Counted from the stretch's first letter, positions 33,216 to 45,243 are shown. The stretch is DNA of 64,000 nt from Molanna angustata (GCA_963576475.1 OY754984.1:22714761-22778760), one strand, 5' to 3'. Translations and numbers: made by a program. Notes: generated from the sequence alone by a model not told the origin.

Positions 33216-33829
33216 GAGGAAATATAACAATTCATGAAATTCATTACAATTTATCAAAAGCATTGAAATATTTTCGAAAATTTAAATGAACCTTTATGAA
33301 TTAGTATTATATTTATTGAAAATCTTAATGCATTTTCAAAATTAATATATTTTTCAAAACCTTAGACGGAAAGTGTATTGTGAGTACCAGCATTATTGAT
33401 ATTTCTCGTCTCGATACACACCGCCTTTATAAGAAGAGGAACAAAAAATTATCGTTTTATTATGCAAAGATTATGAGAAAAATATTAATTTTTCCAACGG
33501 TTAACGACCGTTGAACGCCCAGCGAACGCTCGTTATATGTAACGCCGTTAGTGAAATGCATCTTGTCCGTTAATAACGAATCGTTAGCTATACACGGCCA
33601 TCTATGCGAAAAAGCTCCCGTTATAACGGACGAATTTAAGCTCTTTGATAAATTATGGGATAATTTAATATGATTATTAGTTAGGGTGGAAGGTATTTAG
33701 GAAATATATTTTAATATTAAAGCGTTCCCTATTCAGAATTTGTTTTTTCATATTAATTGATGCAGTTATCCATTATGGCCACCATTTCGTTTCCCTACAG
33801 TATCACAAGATAGGTTTTCAGATATTTCA
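33216..33829. other. Unassigned
   Basis: A CG-containing patch at 33495-33640 has AACGGTTAACGACCGTT, an imperfect palindrome, and CCGTTATAACGG, a perfect one. No coding frame. Confidence 0.3.
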
Positions 33830-33935
33830 TCCATGCCAGTCACAAAGTAGGCAGAGAGAAAAGAACGCCACATTTTTTTAATCTTTTTATCAATATTCAT
33901 GCATCGTCTGATACAGGGTTCGTTTGTTATTCTGG
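33830..33935 (-). pseudogene. RTE-like LINE 3' scrap
   Basis: AGGCAGAGAGAAAAGAACGC and CATTCATGCATCGTCTGATAC are the reverse complement of the W-R-S-V-L-S-A-Y and R-R-C-M-N coding boxes of the 38109 family. Confidence 0.65.
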
Positions 33936-33939
33936 TTTA

Positions 33940-34400
33940 TTGATATATGGAGCCGACAAAAGATGTCACATAACACCTCTTCTTAACGAACTGCACTGGT
34001 TGAGATGTCCAGAACGAGTGGACTATAAGGTATGCCTGATGGTGTTTAAAGCTCTGAACGACTTGGTTCCACACTACATTCAGGAATTGTGCCAGAGGAA
34101 TGTTCCATCGGGGAGGCAGCTTACGCTGAGATCGTCTAAATCACAGAGTACCAACTCTTTAAAAGAATTGGACAGAGTCAATAAGGCAGCTTACTATGAT
34201 CGCGGTTTTAGTGTGAACGGGCCTTTAAAATGGAATAAATTGCCTCTTGACATACGTGGAGCTCAGAGCATTGACACCTTCGGTAAACTTCTTAAGACTG
34301 CCTTGTTTCGTAGAGCCAACAAATAAGCTACAGCGCCCTTGTATCACTAAACGGCGCTTTATAAATTTTTATTATTATTATTATAATTACATTTCCCTCT
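33940..34400 (+). pseudogene. LINE C-terminal domain (CR1/L2-like) with 3' tail
   Basis: Open for 128 codons to TAA 34324-34326. Landmarks: ITPLLNELHWLRCPERVDYK, LMVFKALNDLVPHYIQEL, V-P-S-G-R-Q-L-T-L-R-S, A-A-Y-Y-D-R-G-F, W-N-K-L-P-L-D-I-R and F-G-K-L-L-K-T-A-L-F. This is the terminal region after the RT in CR1/L2/Rex-like LINEs. The first ATG is inside a former codon run, so the start is not native. The 3' end CGGCGCTTTATAAATT and (ATT)n at 34360-34395 match 13960-14000. Confidence 0.85.
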
Positions 34401-34774
34401 TTCAGGGTGTCATTTACATGGTCGAGTAATATTTTTCTTGAACGATCCCGACCGCGTATTTACATTTCCGTGTTGATTAGGAGGCAAATACAGCCTCTAA
34501 TTAGGCACTAGTTTATTGCCCTAATGCGCTTAAAAACTTGTGTTGAATTCAAGGCACGTGTCCTCCAAAAGCACTCGGTTTAACAACGCAAACTGTCCCT
34601 GCTAATACGTGTTCAATTCAAGGCATGCGTCTTTCAATCGTACACAGGTATATAAATTTTACCATGCGTATTGATTGAATGTTACAAAGCTGTGTTAGAG
34701 GCTTTTTTTGTGAATGATTGTTTTTATTTAAATAGATTAATTTACACAAATCTATATTGTATCATAAAAAATCA
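34401..34774. other. Unassigned, includes repeat shared with 29620-29760
   Basis: 34480-34640 carries AATACAGCCTCTAATTAGG and CACGTGTCCTCCAAAAGC, the reverse counterparts of 29620-29760. Otherwise AT-rich. Confidence 0.4.
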
Positions 34775-35060
34775 TTGTCCAAGACTTTTTTTGGGACCCG
34801 GCTATCTTCCATTCTACAAAAGTGTCCGAGCCAACGTAGACGTTGTATTTTGATGTATTGGACAACGTTTGGTTCGCCATACATTATTTCTAGCTCGTGG
34901 TAAACCGGATCCTCCGAGATCCTCCTTCACAGGTAGGGCCAAATATTTTGCGATGTATTTTCCTTTCGAACAACAACAATGCATTTTTGTCCTTCTTGGT
35001 CAATGTCCAGAAATTCTGATGCATATGTTATGACCGGTCTAAGAAGAGTTTTGTATTTTT
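34775..35060 (-). pseudogene. LINE fragment after the RT (RTE-like)
   Basis: Minus strand includes L-L-L-F-E-R-K-I-H-R-K-I-F-G-P-T-C-E-G-G and R-I-R-F-T, the ERKILRRIYGP-CE-GG-WRIR box, preceded by a decayed stretch K-x-L-R-P-V-I-T-Y-A and followed by SDTFVEWKIAGSQKKSW. The same box is at 62180. Several frameshifts. Confidence 0.7.
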
Positions 35061-35459
35061 TTTATTCATATCTTAGCAAAAGGGTTCTTAAAGTTGCGTA
35101 TAAATATTTACATTTTAACTGCATTTTTCATTTTCAAATTCAATACTACTTTTGGCCCTCTACGCATACTTGAAGCTGGGGCATGTAGGATGGTTTTGGA
35201 AAATATTAATTATTTTGGATGTTTGTTTTCTTGATTTTTCCAAACTTTATAATAAACGTTTTATAGTGAGTAGTGATTTTTGTCATTAACAACATACAAC
35301 CGATCAAATAACTATTACAGCGCGGCTGACAGGCCTCCCAAAATAGATCAACTTTTACTCCCTTTCAAATCAACGGTAAGCGGGCGTCATACCATACGTA
35401 TTTTTAAACTCAAAATGACATATATAAGCGTGTAAAAAAATAATATCAAATAAATAAAA
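35061..35459. other. No feature recognised
   Basis: AT-rich, no frame or repeat that I can support. Confidence 0.35.
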
Positions 35460-35610
35460 AAAAACAACAACAAAAAAGATAATATCATATAATACAACAT
35501 TTCATAAAAAACTAGTAATTATATATTATTATGTTCAATAATTATTAAGTATGTAAATAAGCAAAGAGAAATCCCACCGGGCAATGCCTGTTTGTGGGTA
35601 TTACAAAAAT
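35460..35610 (-). mobile_element. LINE 3' tail with stem-loop
   Basis: Minus strand 35600-35572: ACCCAC-AAAC-AGGCA-T-TGCC-CG-GTGGG(A)T, then AT-rich sequence to TTTATTTATTTG near 35450. A member of the covarying tail group. Confidence 0.55.
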
Positions 35611-36344
35611 TGTTGATTTAATAAATTAATTCATCTATGTACCTAGACAGCACAATTAATTGAACGACATTCACCGGCCATATATAGATTTTTTCAAATT
35701 ATTAAACTTGAGTCAGAGTTAAAAATACGACTATTTTGAAAACATTGACTTCTGGTAGAGGGCCAAAACTAGAGTGTATTTTTTATTATTATTTTTGTAA
35801 ATTAACAGTATTTAAATAAGCAACTTATGAGACACCTTTCAAAGGTTTTTTTTATTTTATAATCCTTTCAATTGCAAGAACATTGGTTACGAGTAACAAT
35901 AATTAAAATAATACATATATGGGGGGCAAGGTGTGCCTTTTATGGAGTGTAATGATTACCTTGTTTGGGAGGCCTTGGAGGTATGGCTCTCGTGGAAAGA
36001 AACACAGAGGTTTGAAGCCCTGTTCCACTTTATTCGTTTGGGGAGAATCGAACCACCGGACGAATGAACCTTTCGCACGTTTGGATTGGGATCGAACCAA
36101 TCGACGTGTACCTATCCTACGGTTTGTCCACACGTGTAATATGGACGAACCGTCCCCCAATATACTATACGTTACCGGTAGTAATCGTATAGCATAGAAG
36201 TGCACAATATCAAACAGTTATTATAAGAGCAGTGGGTATCTCAATATATTAAAAGATGAGTTACTTACATAAAGATATATTTTAACATAAACTAGTAAAT
36301 ATACAATGTATTGAAAGACTAATTATGATTAATTATAACAACGC
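35611..36344. other. Unassigned; possible tRNA-like scraps
   Basis: 35925-36195 is GC-richer, with GGGGAGAATCGAACCACCGG and GGGATCGAACCAATCGAC on the plus strand; each contains the reverse of a B-box-like GGTTCGAT. Overlapping frames on both strands (about 100 codons) are not recognised. Confidence 0.3.
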
Positions 36345-36505
36345 GAATTGCGCGAACAAAAATGGAGAAGACGAGGCGCAACACCTCGACCAGACGAGAG
36401 TCAGCAGAAGATAGCCCGCGGCTCGCCGAGCCGCGGTTAACAGTGTTCGACCGTTCGGGTCGCCTGGTGGGGGAAAAGGCCAGTTGGCTTCGCCCGCCAC
36501 ACATA
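36345..36505. other. GC-rich island with perfect palindrome, nature unknown
   Basis: CCGCGGCTCG-C-CGAGCCGCGG at about 36416-36436 is a perfect 10-bp-arm hairpin. The 150 bp around it are strongly G/C-rich (GACGAGGCGCAACACC, TTCGGGTCGCCTGGTGGGG) in an AT-rich setting, followed by TATATAAAAACCAATAAATA. It looks like part of an LTR or transposon terminus, but no partner was found. Confidence 0.4.
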
Positions 36506-36959
36506 TTATATAAAAACCAATAAATAGCTAATAAGAATCGTTAGTCACATGAATGTATCGACTCTACTAGCCCATGGGCATGTGCTAGAGTGTACATTAT
36601 TATGTAATTATACATAGATTTTGACTACTTTTTTAAGGATAATGTGTTTGATTTAGTTTATAATAAAATAGTTTAATATCAGCTAAGACCGCCACAACCA
36701 AGAACGACACATGCGCAGCGTCAATATAGCTTTTTGGCACCAAGACTCTATAATAAAATAATGATAGATATTGAACAAAACATATCCCATGATGGGAAAA
36801 TTTTCAAAGACCTCGTTACTCGTTGGCTGAAGCAGATTGGAAGAGAAGGATCTGCCTCGGTACTCTTAGATTTTTTGAGATAGAGGTTTTAGAGTTTTTC
36901 ATCCTGGTTGTTCGATGTTCTAAGTAAATGGAATATGTGAAGAAAAAAAAGAAAACAAA

Positions 36960-37138
36960 TCATATGATCGCAGAGTAGCCATAGCAATTTTAAACTAGTA
37001 CTGCCTCAGAACAGACTATGTCTAGCGAGGCAGTAAAATTTTCAAATGTGTGAAAAAAAAATTTATTGTAAACCTGTAATTAGGTATAAATTAAATTGTA
37101 TTTTGTTCCTTTGTAATATTTATACTGTTGGAAATATA
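36960..37138 (+). mobile_element. LINE 3' tail with covarying stem-loop
   Basis: 36999-37035: TACTGCCTC-AGAACAGAC-TAT-GTCT-AGC-GAGGCAGTA. The sequence downstream matches 28191-28335 and ends in GGAAATATATTATTC, from which the ATTC microsatellite grows. Confidence 0.7.
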
Positions 37139-37376
37139 TTATTCATTCATTCATTCATTCATTCATTCATTCATTCATTCATTCATTCATTCATTCATTC
37201 ATTCATTCATTCGTTCATTCGTTCGTTCGTTCGTTCGTTCGTTCGTTCGTTCGTTCGTTCGTTCGTTCGTTCGTTCGTTCGTTCGTTCATTCGTTCATTC
37301 GTTCATTCGTTCATTCGTTCATTCATTCATTCATTCATTCATTCATTCATTCATTCATTCATTCATTCATTCATTT
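37139..37376 (+). repeat. (ATTC)n-(GTTC)n-(ATTC)n microsatellite
   Basis: Pure ATTC, then a core of GTTC with ATTC/GTTC mixes at both borders, then ATTC again. Frames of repeated S-F-I-H and S-F-V-R are artefacts. Confidence 0.95.
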
Positions 37377-37717
37377 AATTATTGTATTTGATCAGTTAAC
37401 TATTGTAGTTCGATGAACACATAATTTTTGCAGTATTTGCGTTTTTCAGAAAGAAGCCAGTGTGAAATCAGTGTATTTCTGAGTTTAGCTGCAGAAGTTT
37501 TTTTTGAATTTTGGGTTTCCTTTTGGGTCCATAGGTTGTATTGGTTCTAGGTACCTGCATTAGTTTACTAATGTTGTTTCTAGTTTGCTATTAGTAACTG
37601 TTGTCCTAGAGTGTGTCTTTCCGATTTCAAGGTTTTAAGATTGTGTATACCTATGTATAGTTGTCGTATGTCAAATAATTTAAATTTAGAGTATTGGACA
37701 TAATACAACTATACATA
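37377..37717. other. No feature recognised
   Basis: No coding frame or matched repeat. Confidence 0.35.
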
Positions 37718-38020
37718 TACTTCTTCTTCTTCTTCTTCGTTTAGTAGACCTAGTTGGTCTGTTTTTCAGAAACTATGCCTCCTGGGATGACGAAGTCCAG
37801 CTATCCTTCCATCTCTTGGGTCGTCACCGGGTAGGCGGCGGCCAGAAGGAATTTCATTTGCTGCTATATTTGCAAGCCTATCACTGGCCATCCTGGCTAC
37901 GTGGTCCCTCCAATGCCTTCTTCTGGATCTACTCCATCGAACGATGTCCTGTATTCCACATGTTTTTCTTATTTGAACATATACATAATATGTATACACA
38001 ATCTTAAAACACATCAACTC
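37718..38020 (-). pseudogene. LINE C-terminus (same family as 49158), frameshifted, (GAA)n tail
   Basis: Minus strand: RKTCGIQDIVRWSRSRRRHW, RDHVARMASDRLANIAANEI, PSGRRLPG, then a frameshift where PGRPPKRW is expected, R-H-P-R-R-H-S-F and a tail of (GAA)n seen as (CTT)n at 37718-37737. Confidence 0.82.
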
Positions 38021-38084
38021 TAAATCGGAAAGTTATAAATGTGGATTCGAAAAAAATTATACGGCCCAGCCTATCATGTACATA

Positions 38085-39230
38085 CATACATACCATCACG
38101 CCGTTTCCCTATTTGGGGTAGGCAGAGAGAACCGAACGCCAGACTCTTCTATCTTGACATACCTGTTTTGCCTCATTTACATTCATACATCGCGTCATAC
38201 ATGCTCTCCTATTGTTCTGACTTCGTATGTTCCCCTCTTTCAAAATCTCATTTATATGATCATGCCAGCTCTTTCTAGGTCGACCCTTACATCTCATTCC
38301 ACTCTTTTCAGCCTTGTATACTTTCTTTGTCAGTCGTTCATCGTTCATTCTCTCTACATGTCCGAACCATCGCAAAGCATTTATCTTCATTCTACTCAAA
38401 ATATCCCTTTCAATCTTACATTCTCTTCTGATATATTGATTCCTTATCCTATCATAAATTGTTTTACCACACATTTGTCTTAGGGACCTCATTTCCACAG
38501 CGTTAATTTTACTTTCATGCGTCTTCTGCCATGCCCATGTCTCACTTGCATACATTATGGTTGGAACGACAATAGCGTTGTGCACAGCGAGTTTTGCTGG
38601 CCTTGAAATAATTGGGTCAGCCATTATTGTTCTTAATGCACCATTTACTCTATTTGCTGCCGTTACCCTTCTTTCTATATCCTTTTCCAATTTTCCAGCA
38701 CGCTGAAACATACTTCCTAGATACACATATTCATCCACTTGTTCTAGTATTTCATTATTAACTCGTATCTCGCATATTGTTCGTCTTTCGCTCTTCTCAA
38801 ATACCATTACTTTAGACTTAGCTCCATTCATTCTCAGTCCATTTTGGATGCATCCATCGAATACCATTTTTACCAAGTATTCTAAGTCTTTCACACTTTC
38901 AGCCATTAATACCTTGTCATCCGCATACATAAGATCGCATACATTCACATCATCCAGCTTCAAACCTATATTTGCATTCTTCAGTTCTTTTACACAGTAG
39001 TCAATGTACAGATTAAAGAGCCACGGTGATAGGACACAGCCCTGTCGTACTCCCTTGTTGATGGGGAACCAATCCGTGAGAGAGTTATCAACCCTCACAC
39101 AAGCCTGGCTACCCTCATAAAGAGACTCAATTGCTCCTATCAGCTTACTCTCCACTCCGTACACTGATAGCACGTTCCAAAGTTTTTCCCGGTCGACTTT
39201 ATCATAAGCCTTTTCTTTGTTTGTGCTAAA
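38085..39230 (-). mobile_element. RTE-like LINE, 5'-truncated, longest retrotransposon frame
   Basis: Body of the insertion. The 5' truncation is near 39230, where coding similarity stops. The 3' end shows the family's GTATGTATGTA tail (reverse of TACATACATAC at 38080-38092). Other copies of the same 3' end: 6003, 9655, 14583, 42740 and 43746, plus scraps. Confidence 0.85.
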
Positions 39231-39281
39231 GACGAACTTAATCGGTAGTGTCTTCAATGTATACCATAAAACGGTATACAT
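38109..39281 (-). CDS. Reverse transcriptase and C-terminal domain of an RTE-like LINE (partial)
   Basis: 390 codons without a stop. The first about 22 residues are outside the family's alignable part. RT landmarks: EKAYDKVDREKLW at 23-35 (motif A), GVRQGCVLSPWLFNLYID at 77-94 (motif B), LMYADD at 117-122 (catalytic motif C), a YLGS box at 187-190 and ETW at 247-249. The C-terminal part has LRWFGHVERM (303-312), RGRPRK-type CKGRPRKSWHDH and CMNVNEAKQVCQ, ending [10 protein letters not shown]. The N-terminal endonuclease and RT fingers are absent, so the copy is dead although its RT palm is uninterrupted. In the family, this enzyme copies its RNA at a nicked target. Confidence 0.9.
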   Translation of the reverse strand: MYTVLWYTLKTLPIKFVFSTNKEKAYDKVDREKLWNVLSVYGVESKLIGAIESLYEGSQACVRVDNSLTDWFPINKGVRQGCVLSPWLFNLYIDYCVKELKNANIGLKLDDVNVCDLMYADDKVLMAESVKDLEYLVKMVFDGCIQNGLRMNGAKSKVMVFEKSERRTICEIRVNNEILEQVDEYVYLGSMFQRAGKLEKDIERRVTAANRVNGALRTIMADPIISRPAKLAVHNAIVVPTIMYASETWAWQKTHESKINAVEMRSLRQMCGKTIYDRIRNQYIRRECKIERDILSRMKINALRWFGHVERMNDERLTKKVYKAEKSGMRCKGRPRKSWHDHINEILKEGNIRSQNNRRACMTRCMNVNEAKQVCQDRRVWRSVLSAYPK

Positions 39282-39839
39282 TAAAATCTTTCTTCAATTT
39301 TCCAGCCCTTCATATAATCATCTTCAAATCATAATCAAATTATTCTAATGAATTCAAAACAGGAAAAAAAGTGTCAATCTTACAAACGATTGTATTAAGA
39401 CAAGACAGTCGAATTTCACTAAATTGGATATTTGATTGAATTGCACTTACCCCAGCCTCCCCAATTTTCCGGCTAATGTGAAAATGAGACGGATGGAGGG
39501 AAAAAATTGCAAAAAATCCTCCCGGTAATTTTGAAATTGTGGAATAAATTTTAATGGAATTACCCGTTTAAATGATTCCTAAGGACGATGGAATGAATAT
39601 TATTATAAAATTTATTAATAACTCATCTCACCCCCACACTCTGATGCTTTGCGTAAAACGATATTTAATGATAATTTTAAAAATCAATCTTTATTTCTTC
39701 GCTTTGCAGTAATTGAAAGAAGATTCATTATTTTTTTATAACTGTTCTACCTCCCTAACCATCCGTTCTCACTTTCAATATACTAAAAGTCAAGCCAACT
39801 TATGTAGGTAACCACTAATTTTGTCGATGGTTCATTATT
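39282..39839. other. No feature recognised
   Basis: AT-rich, no matched repeat. Confidence 0.35.
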
Positions 39840-40270
39840 TAAAAATGCAGTAGTCATTTTAGTCTTACATCTTCTTGGTCTGCCCTCCTTCATCCAGTGA
39901 TTTACATAGGCCTTCCTCTGAGACCCCCACAGCTCTCTACTTTCAATATACTACAAGTCAAGCCAACTTATGTTATTATTACTTCAATGGTTTCCACAAA
40001 TTCTGTCGATGGTTCACTATTTAAAAATGATCTATGCAGTAGTCATTTTAGTCCTACATCTTCTTGGTCTGCCCTCCTTCATCCAGTGATGTACATAGGC
40101 CTTCCCCTGAGACCTCCACAGCTCTCTATCCTGGGCAGATCAATCGCATCCATCCGCTTCCAGCCACTCGTTAAATATCGTCAGACCACCTTATTTGAGG
40201 CCTTCCGACATTTTCTTAGTCCATTTCTGGTGTATGTAGATTGGGCGACATGCCATGAGACATGGGTTAG
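39840..40270 (-). pseudogene. LINE C-terminus with a partial direct duplication (RTE-like)
   Basis: Minus strand from 40260: VGRPQIRWSDDI, R-V-A-G-S-G-W-M-R-L, then after a frameshift Q-D-R-E-L-W-R-S-Q-G-K-A-Y-V-H-H-W-M-K-E-G-R-P-R-R. The last part (TTCTTGGTCTGCCCTCCTTC on the plus strand) occurs twice, at about 39869 and 40062, together with the CAAGTCAAGCCAACTTATGT phrase. The duplicated unit is about 190 bp. Confidence 0.7.
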
Positions 40271-40984
40271 TCACACTGTTTCCTTTATATCATCAATCTC
40301 TTTGGCACTTTTAAGCGTAGTGACTTTAAGGTTTTAGAGTTTTTTTTAAGAATGTACATATATGCAGCTGCGCTCCTGATTCTGATCCTGAAGAAGAACA
40401 CTTTCGTTCTCTAGGCTGTCCATGAGATATCATAGGTATCCGGGGGACATGAAGAATTTGAGATACGAAATTTCATTTGAATTATTTAAATAGGTATCTT
40501 ATAATGTAGATACATACATTAGTATATAATATATACATATGTGCATCCATAGATAGAAAAACTAATTAAGGCCAAAATATAAAAATGCTCCGCTATTTCG
40601 ACGTCGTTTCTGACTCGGTATTTGAAAGTTGGCGTTAGGCAAAAACGAATACTGCATTGAATATTCCTTTATCAACTAACTTGTGCATTCATTTTCCTCT
40701 ACACTTCAGGAATATTAATATATCTATCTCAGTATTTCCTTTATTCCGCTCAGAAGCCAACTCCGTACAATTACATTCAAAGAACGCCATACGTTTGAAT
40801 TTCAAGCCTTGGTTGTTTTATGCGCTCCTGGTACCTACCTACTAATACATATTCTGAAAAATGTATATTGTTATCATAAATTATTTTCTTGAATACAATC
40901 TATAAACATTATTTTAAATTTACGTTAATATGTTATAAAAAAATATAAAAATACTTGATTATAGTTCTATTGTTTTTATTAGAT
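40271..40984. other. Unassigned
   Basis: 40290-40345 shares blocks with 11550-11640. A 62-codon frame at 40657-40845 is not recognised. Confidence 0.35.
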
Positions 40985-41032
40985 TATTGACGCGTTTCGT
41001 GCAAAGCACAAAAATTACTCATCAATAAACAA
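40985..41032 (-). other. Hammerhead-like motif (possible PLE terminal scrap)
   Basis: Minus strand: ATTGATGAGTAATTTTT, stem GTGC-TTT-GCAC, then GAAACGCGTCAAT. UGAUGA and GAAA flank a hairpin as in the hammerhead core (the first C is U here), and ATTGA/TCAAT can close the outside. No PLE coding sequence is adjacent. Confidence 0.35.
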
Positions 41033-41219
41033 ATTGATCATATACCTATATTCACCATTATTGAAACCAATGGATTAGACAGACATATACCTTCCTTTGT
41101 TGTTAAATGCATTAAGATTAAAATTAAGCAGTTCATAATTATAACTACCAAATAGCTATGAAATACATTGGTTTTAACCACACTTAAAAGATAACAATAA
41201 ACCAATAAATACAATATTA

Positions 41220-41380
41220 TTTACTTAATTATCGATGAAGTTTTTATTTGGTAGAATTCCATTATATGTTATATCTATAATAAAAAGTAAAGACTTTTTG
41301 ATTCTACATTAATTTAATTGAGCGCGATAGGCCTATTTCGCCTTGTTAGGGCATTAACTAGCTTATGACTATTTTGACAA
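41220..41380 (+). mobile_element. Single-arm relative of the 17081-17286 palindrome
   Basis: GTAGAATTCCATTATATGTT, AAAAAGTAAAGACTTTTTG, GATAGGCCTATTTCGCCTTG and ACTAGCTTATGA follow the left arm of the other copy; the second arm is missing. Confidence 0.65.
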
Positions 41381-41635
41381 ATTTTACTTATATTTATAGA
41401 TTAATTATGTAGGAGGAGCTTACAGGTTCTTGTGATTGGTCATTTAAAACTATTGATATTATATATTGATCAAGTAAAACTACGCGCCGTGCACATTTAA
41501 TACCCAAACTGTGTCTGTAAATGATGTGTTATATCAACATTATAGTGGGTGTCTTCCCTGAATATCTCCAATACGAAAGAAGAAGTTCACCACCAGGTAG
41601 ATGCGATATTCCATTCTCCTTTTATCCAACAGATA
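41381..41635. other. No feature recognised
   Basis: No coding frame or matched repeat. Confidence 0.35.
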
Positions 41636-41845
41636 CATTTAATAATTGAATATTTTTTATTATTGCATATGCGCAAACATTGGATTTTTTTAATTGTCGG
41701 GAGTCAAAGGTATTTTTTAACAGATTTTAATTATCTCAATAGAGACGAAGTTGGAATCTAAATCTAAATGAACCTTTGACTACCGACAGGGAAAAAAATC
41801 CAATGTTTGCGCATATGCAATAATAAAAAATATTCGATTACTTAC
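41636..41845. repeat. Family D palindrome
   Basis: ATATTTTTTATTATTGCATA-TGCGCAAACATTGGATTTTT is mirrored by CCAATGTTTGCGCATATGCA-ATAATAAAAAATATT, arms of about 70 bases around a spacer with TAATTATCTCAATAGAGACG. The frame 41549-41761 is not a gene. Confidence 0.75.
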
Positions 41846-42119
41846 ACATTGATACAAGTAGGTAAATAAGACAAAAATAACCTTATAAGTCTGGCGCAAT
41901 TCAGGGGTGACTTCTATGCAAAAAATGCATTTGTCACCTCAGGTATAAGAATTGTTGCCCTCATTATTTACAAAAAACCAATTCTCTCAATAGATGGCGT
42001 TACAACAAAAATAAATAAAAAATAATAAGAATGTCGTTCATAATTTCACACATAGATGGCTATAGTAAAAATTCCTTATTTTCAAGCGAAAGAATTTCAG
42101 TATTACAATATATATAACT

Positions 42120-42320
42120 TTCAAAATTGAATTTATAGGGATCTCATTAAAAAGGCATAATTGGTGAACATTGCGCAAGCGCATAAAGTGATCACGCAAA
42201 CCAGCCGATGACAGGTCGTAAGCCCTGTAGGTGCCTTGATTTCCCGGTTCTCCTATAGTAAATATTCCAACTTCGTCTCTATTGAGATAATTAAAATCTG
42301 TTAAAAAATACATTTAATAA
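42120..42320 (-). repeat. Family D copy
   Basis: Minus strand: CAGATTTTAATTATCTCAAT-AGAGACGAAGTTGGAAT, GGAGAACCGGGAAATCAAGG, CACCTACAGGGCTTACGACC, GTCATCGGCTGGTTTGCGTG. The same order as 2120-2300 and, shorter, 45420-45570. Confidence 0.65.
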
Positions 42321-42329
42321 TTGATTTAC

Positions 42330-42739
42330 AAGTGCATACAATACACAAGCCCACTGAAAAAATACACTATTTCAACACCAAACTTGGATTTTAAGATCAA
42401 AGATATTTTTAGAGATCTAATTTCGATCCAAAATAAGAACGTGGAGGGTCATCTCTGCCGTATACAGAGACTTTGAAGTTGGTGTCTTTACGAAGTAATA
42501 AACTATATAGTATAAAAATTGGTTAAGTTTTGAGAAAGCTTTCTAAAACTTGAACACTACTCAAGCTACAAATGCTTTTAACCAAAGACACAAGTTTAGC
42601 ACTTAACTTTTTGGTTGGTTTTTCTTTGAGACTTGTATCGGCCCCTTTTGACATATTAGTACAACCATGAATTATTAATTCGATAGACGAAAGACACTTT
42701 CGTATGTGTCATTATTTTTATGTATGGATTTATTTATTT
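42330..42739. other. No feature recognised
   Basis: Ordinary AT-rich sequence. Confidence 0.35.
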
Positions 42740-43085
42740 TAAAGGAAAGAATGTAAGATAAAGAAATATGTCATTAAAAGAATGTAAGTGAACACGTTCA
42801 GATGGTTTGGCCACATGGGAGAATGAATGAGAAACGCCCGTCGAAGAAAATATACATTGCGGACAGGAATGAAATGAGAGGTCGGGGCCGCCAAAAGAAG
42901 GGATGGCACGTCCATGTGAACGATATTTTGAAGTACGGAAATGTTAGAAGCGTGAACAACAGACGAACGTGTATGAGACGATGTATGAATGTCGACGAGG
43001 CGATGGATGTGTGTCAAGATATAAAAACGTGGCGTTCGGTTATCTCTGCCTACCCCGCTAAGGACATGGCGTGATGGTATGTATG
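42740..43085 (+). pseudogene. RTE-like LINE C-terminus
   Basis: E-C-K-I-K-K-Y-V-I-K-R-M then a frameshift, [58 protein letters not shown], stop, TATG tail. From 42826 on it is nearly identical to 6003-6275. Confidence 0.85.
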
Positions 43086-43745
43086 TGTGAGAAAATATAA
43101 AAATAAAAACTACAGAAAATATTTGCTCTTCTTTTTCGAATTCAATAATTTATTTATATTATTTTTATTTTCTTTTATGTAATTGTTTTTTTTGTTTTGT
43201 TAAAGTGCTTTTTATCTATGATATCTTATAAAATCTTTAAAGAGTCCACTTAGTAGTTTTTCTGCAATGCCCTTGCTCTTTGAATGTGTAATATTTTTTT
43301 TTTATATTTATTTATTATACAATACATACGTTTACAAATATTTGGTTACATATATCAATATTTCCTTTCCTAATTTAAGCTAGAAGCTTGTGTTTAGGAA
43401 AGCAGCAGCTCTTTGCTTACATTATATGAATACTTCACAAAAAATACATAAAATAAATCTTATAAAATATAAAAAACAAATCAATTAGCAATTATATATA
43501 AAAAGGGACACAATTTCAGAACAAAATATAGAAAGAACAAAAAAAAGAAAATACATACAAAATAAAAAAAAAAACACCAACATTAAAATACAACAGGTAC
43601 ATAGAAAAATAAAAATTAACCACAAAAATAACAATTTTATAGAATGGAATATGAGGGAGAGTGTTTCAAAGTGTCTTGAGTTTATCTATAAATAATTTGT
43701 AATTTGTTTCTGTTCTAATATTTATTGGTAGGTTGTTAAATAATA
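43086..43745 (-). mobile_element. LINE 3' end, second copy of the 6276-6945 block
   Basis: Same succession of sequence as 6276-6945 with scattered indels. Together with 42826-43085 it forms a duplicated segment of about 920 bp. Confidence 0.75.

Positions 43746-45243
<1,498 letters not shown>

Noticed and set aside
37046..37391. Serine/phenylalanine/isoleucine/histidine repeat protein
   Set aside because: Direct translation of the ATTC/GTTC microsatellite.
38039..38483. Plus-strand frames of 79 and 135 codons
   Set aside because: Antisense of the RTE-like reverse transcriptase frame at 38109-39281.
39897..40337. 146-codon plus-strand frame
   Set aside because: It is antisense to the decayed LINE C-terminus at 39840-40270, whose boxes (VGRPQIRWSDDI) are recognisable.
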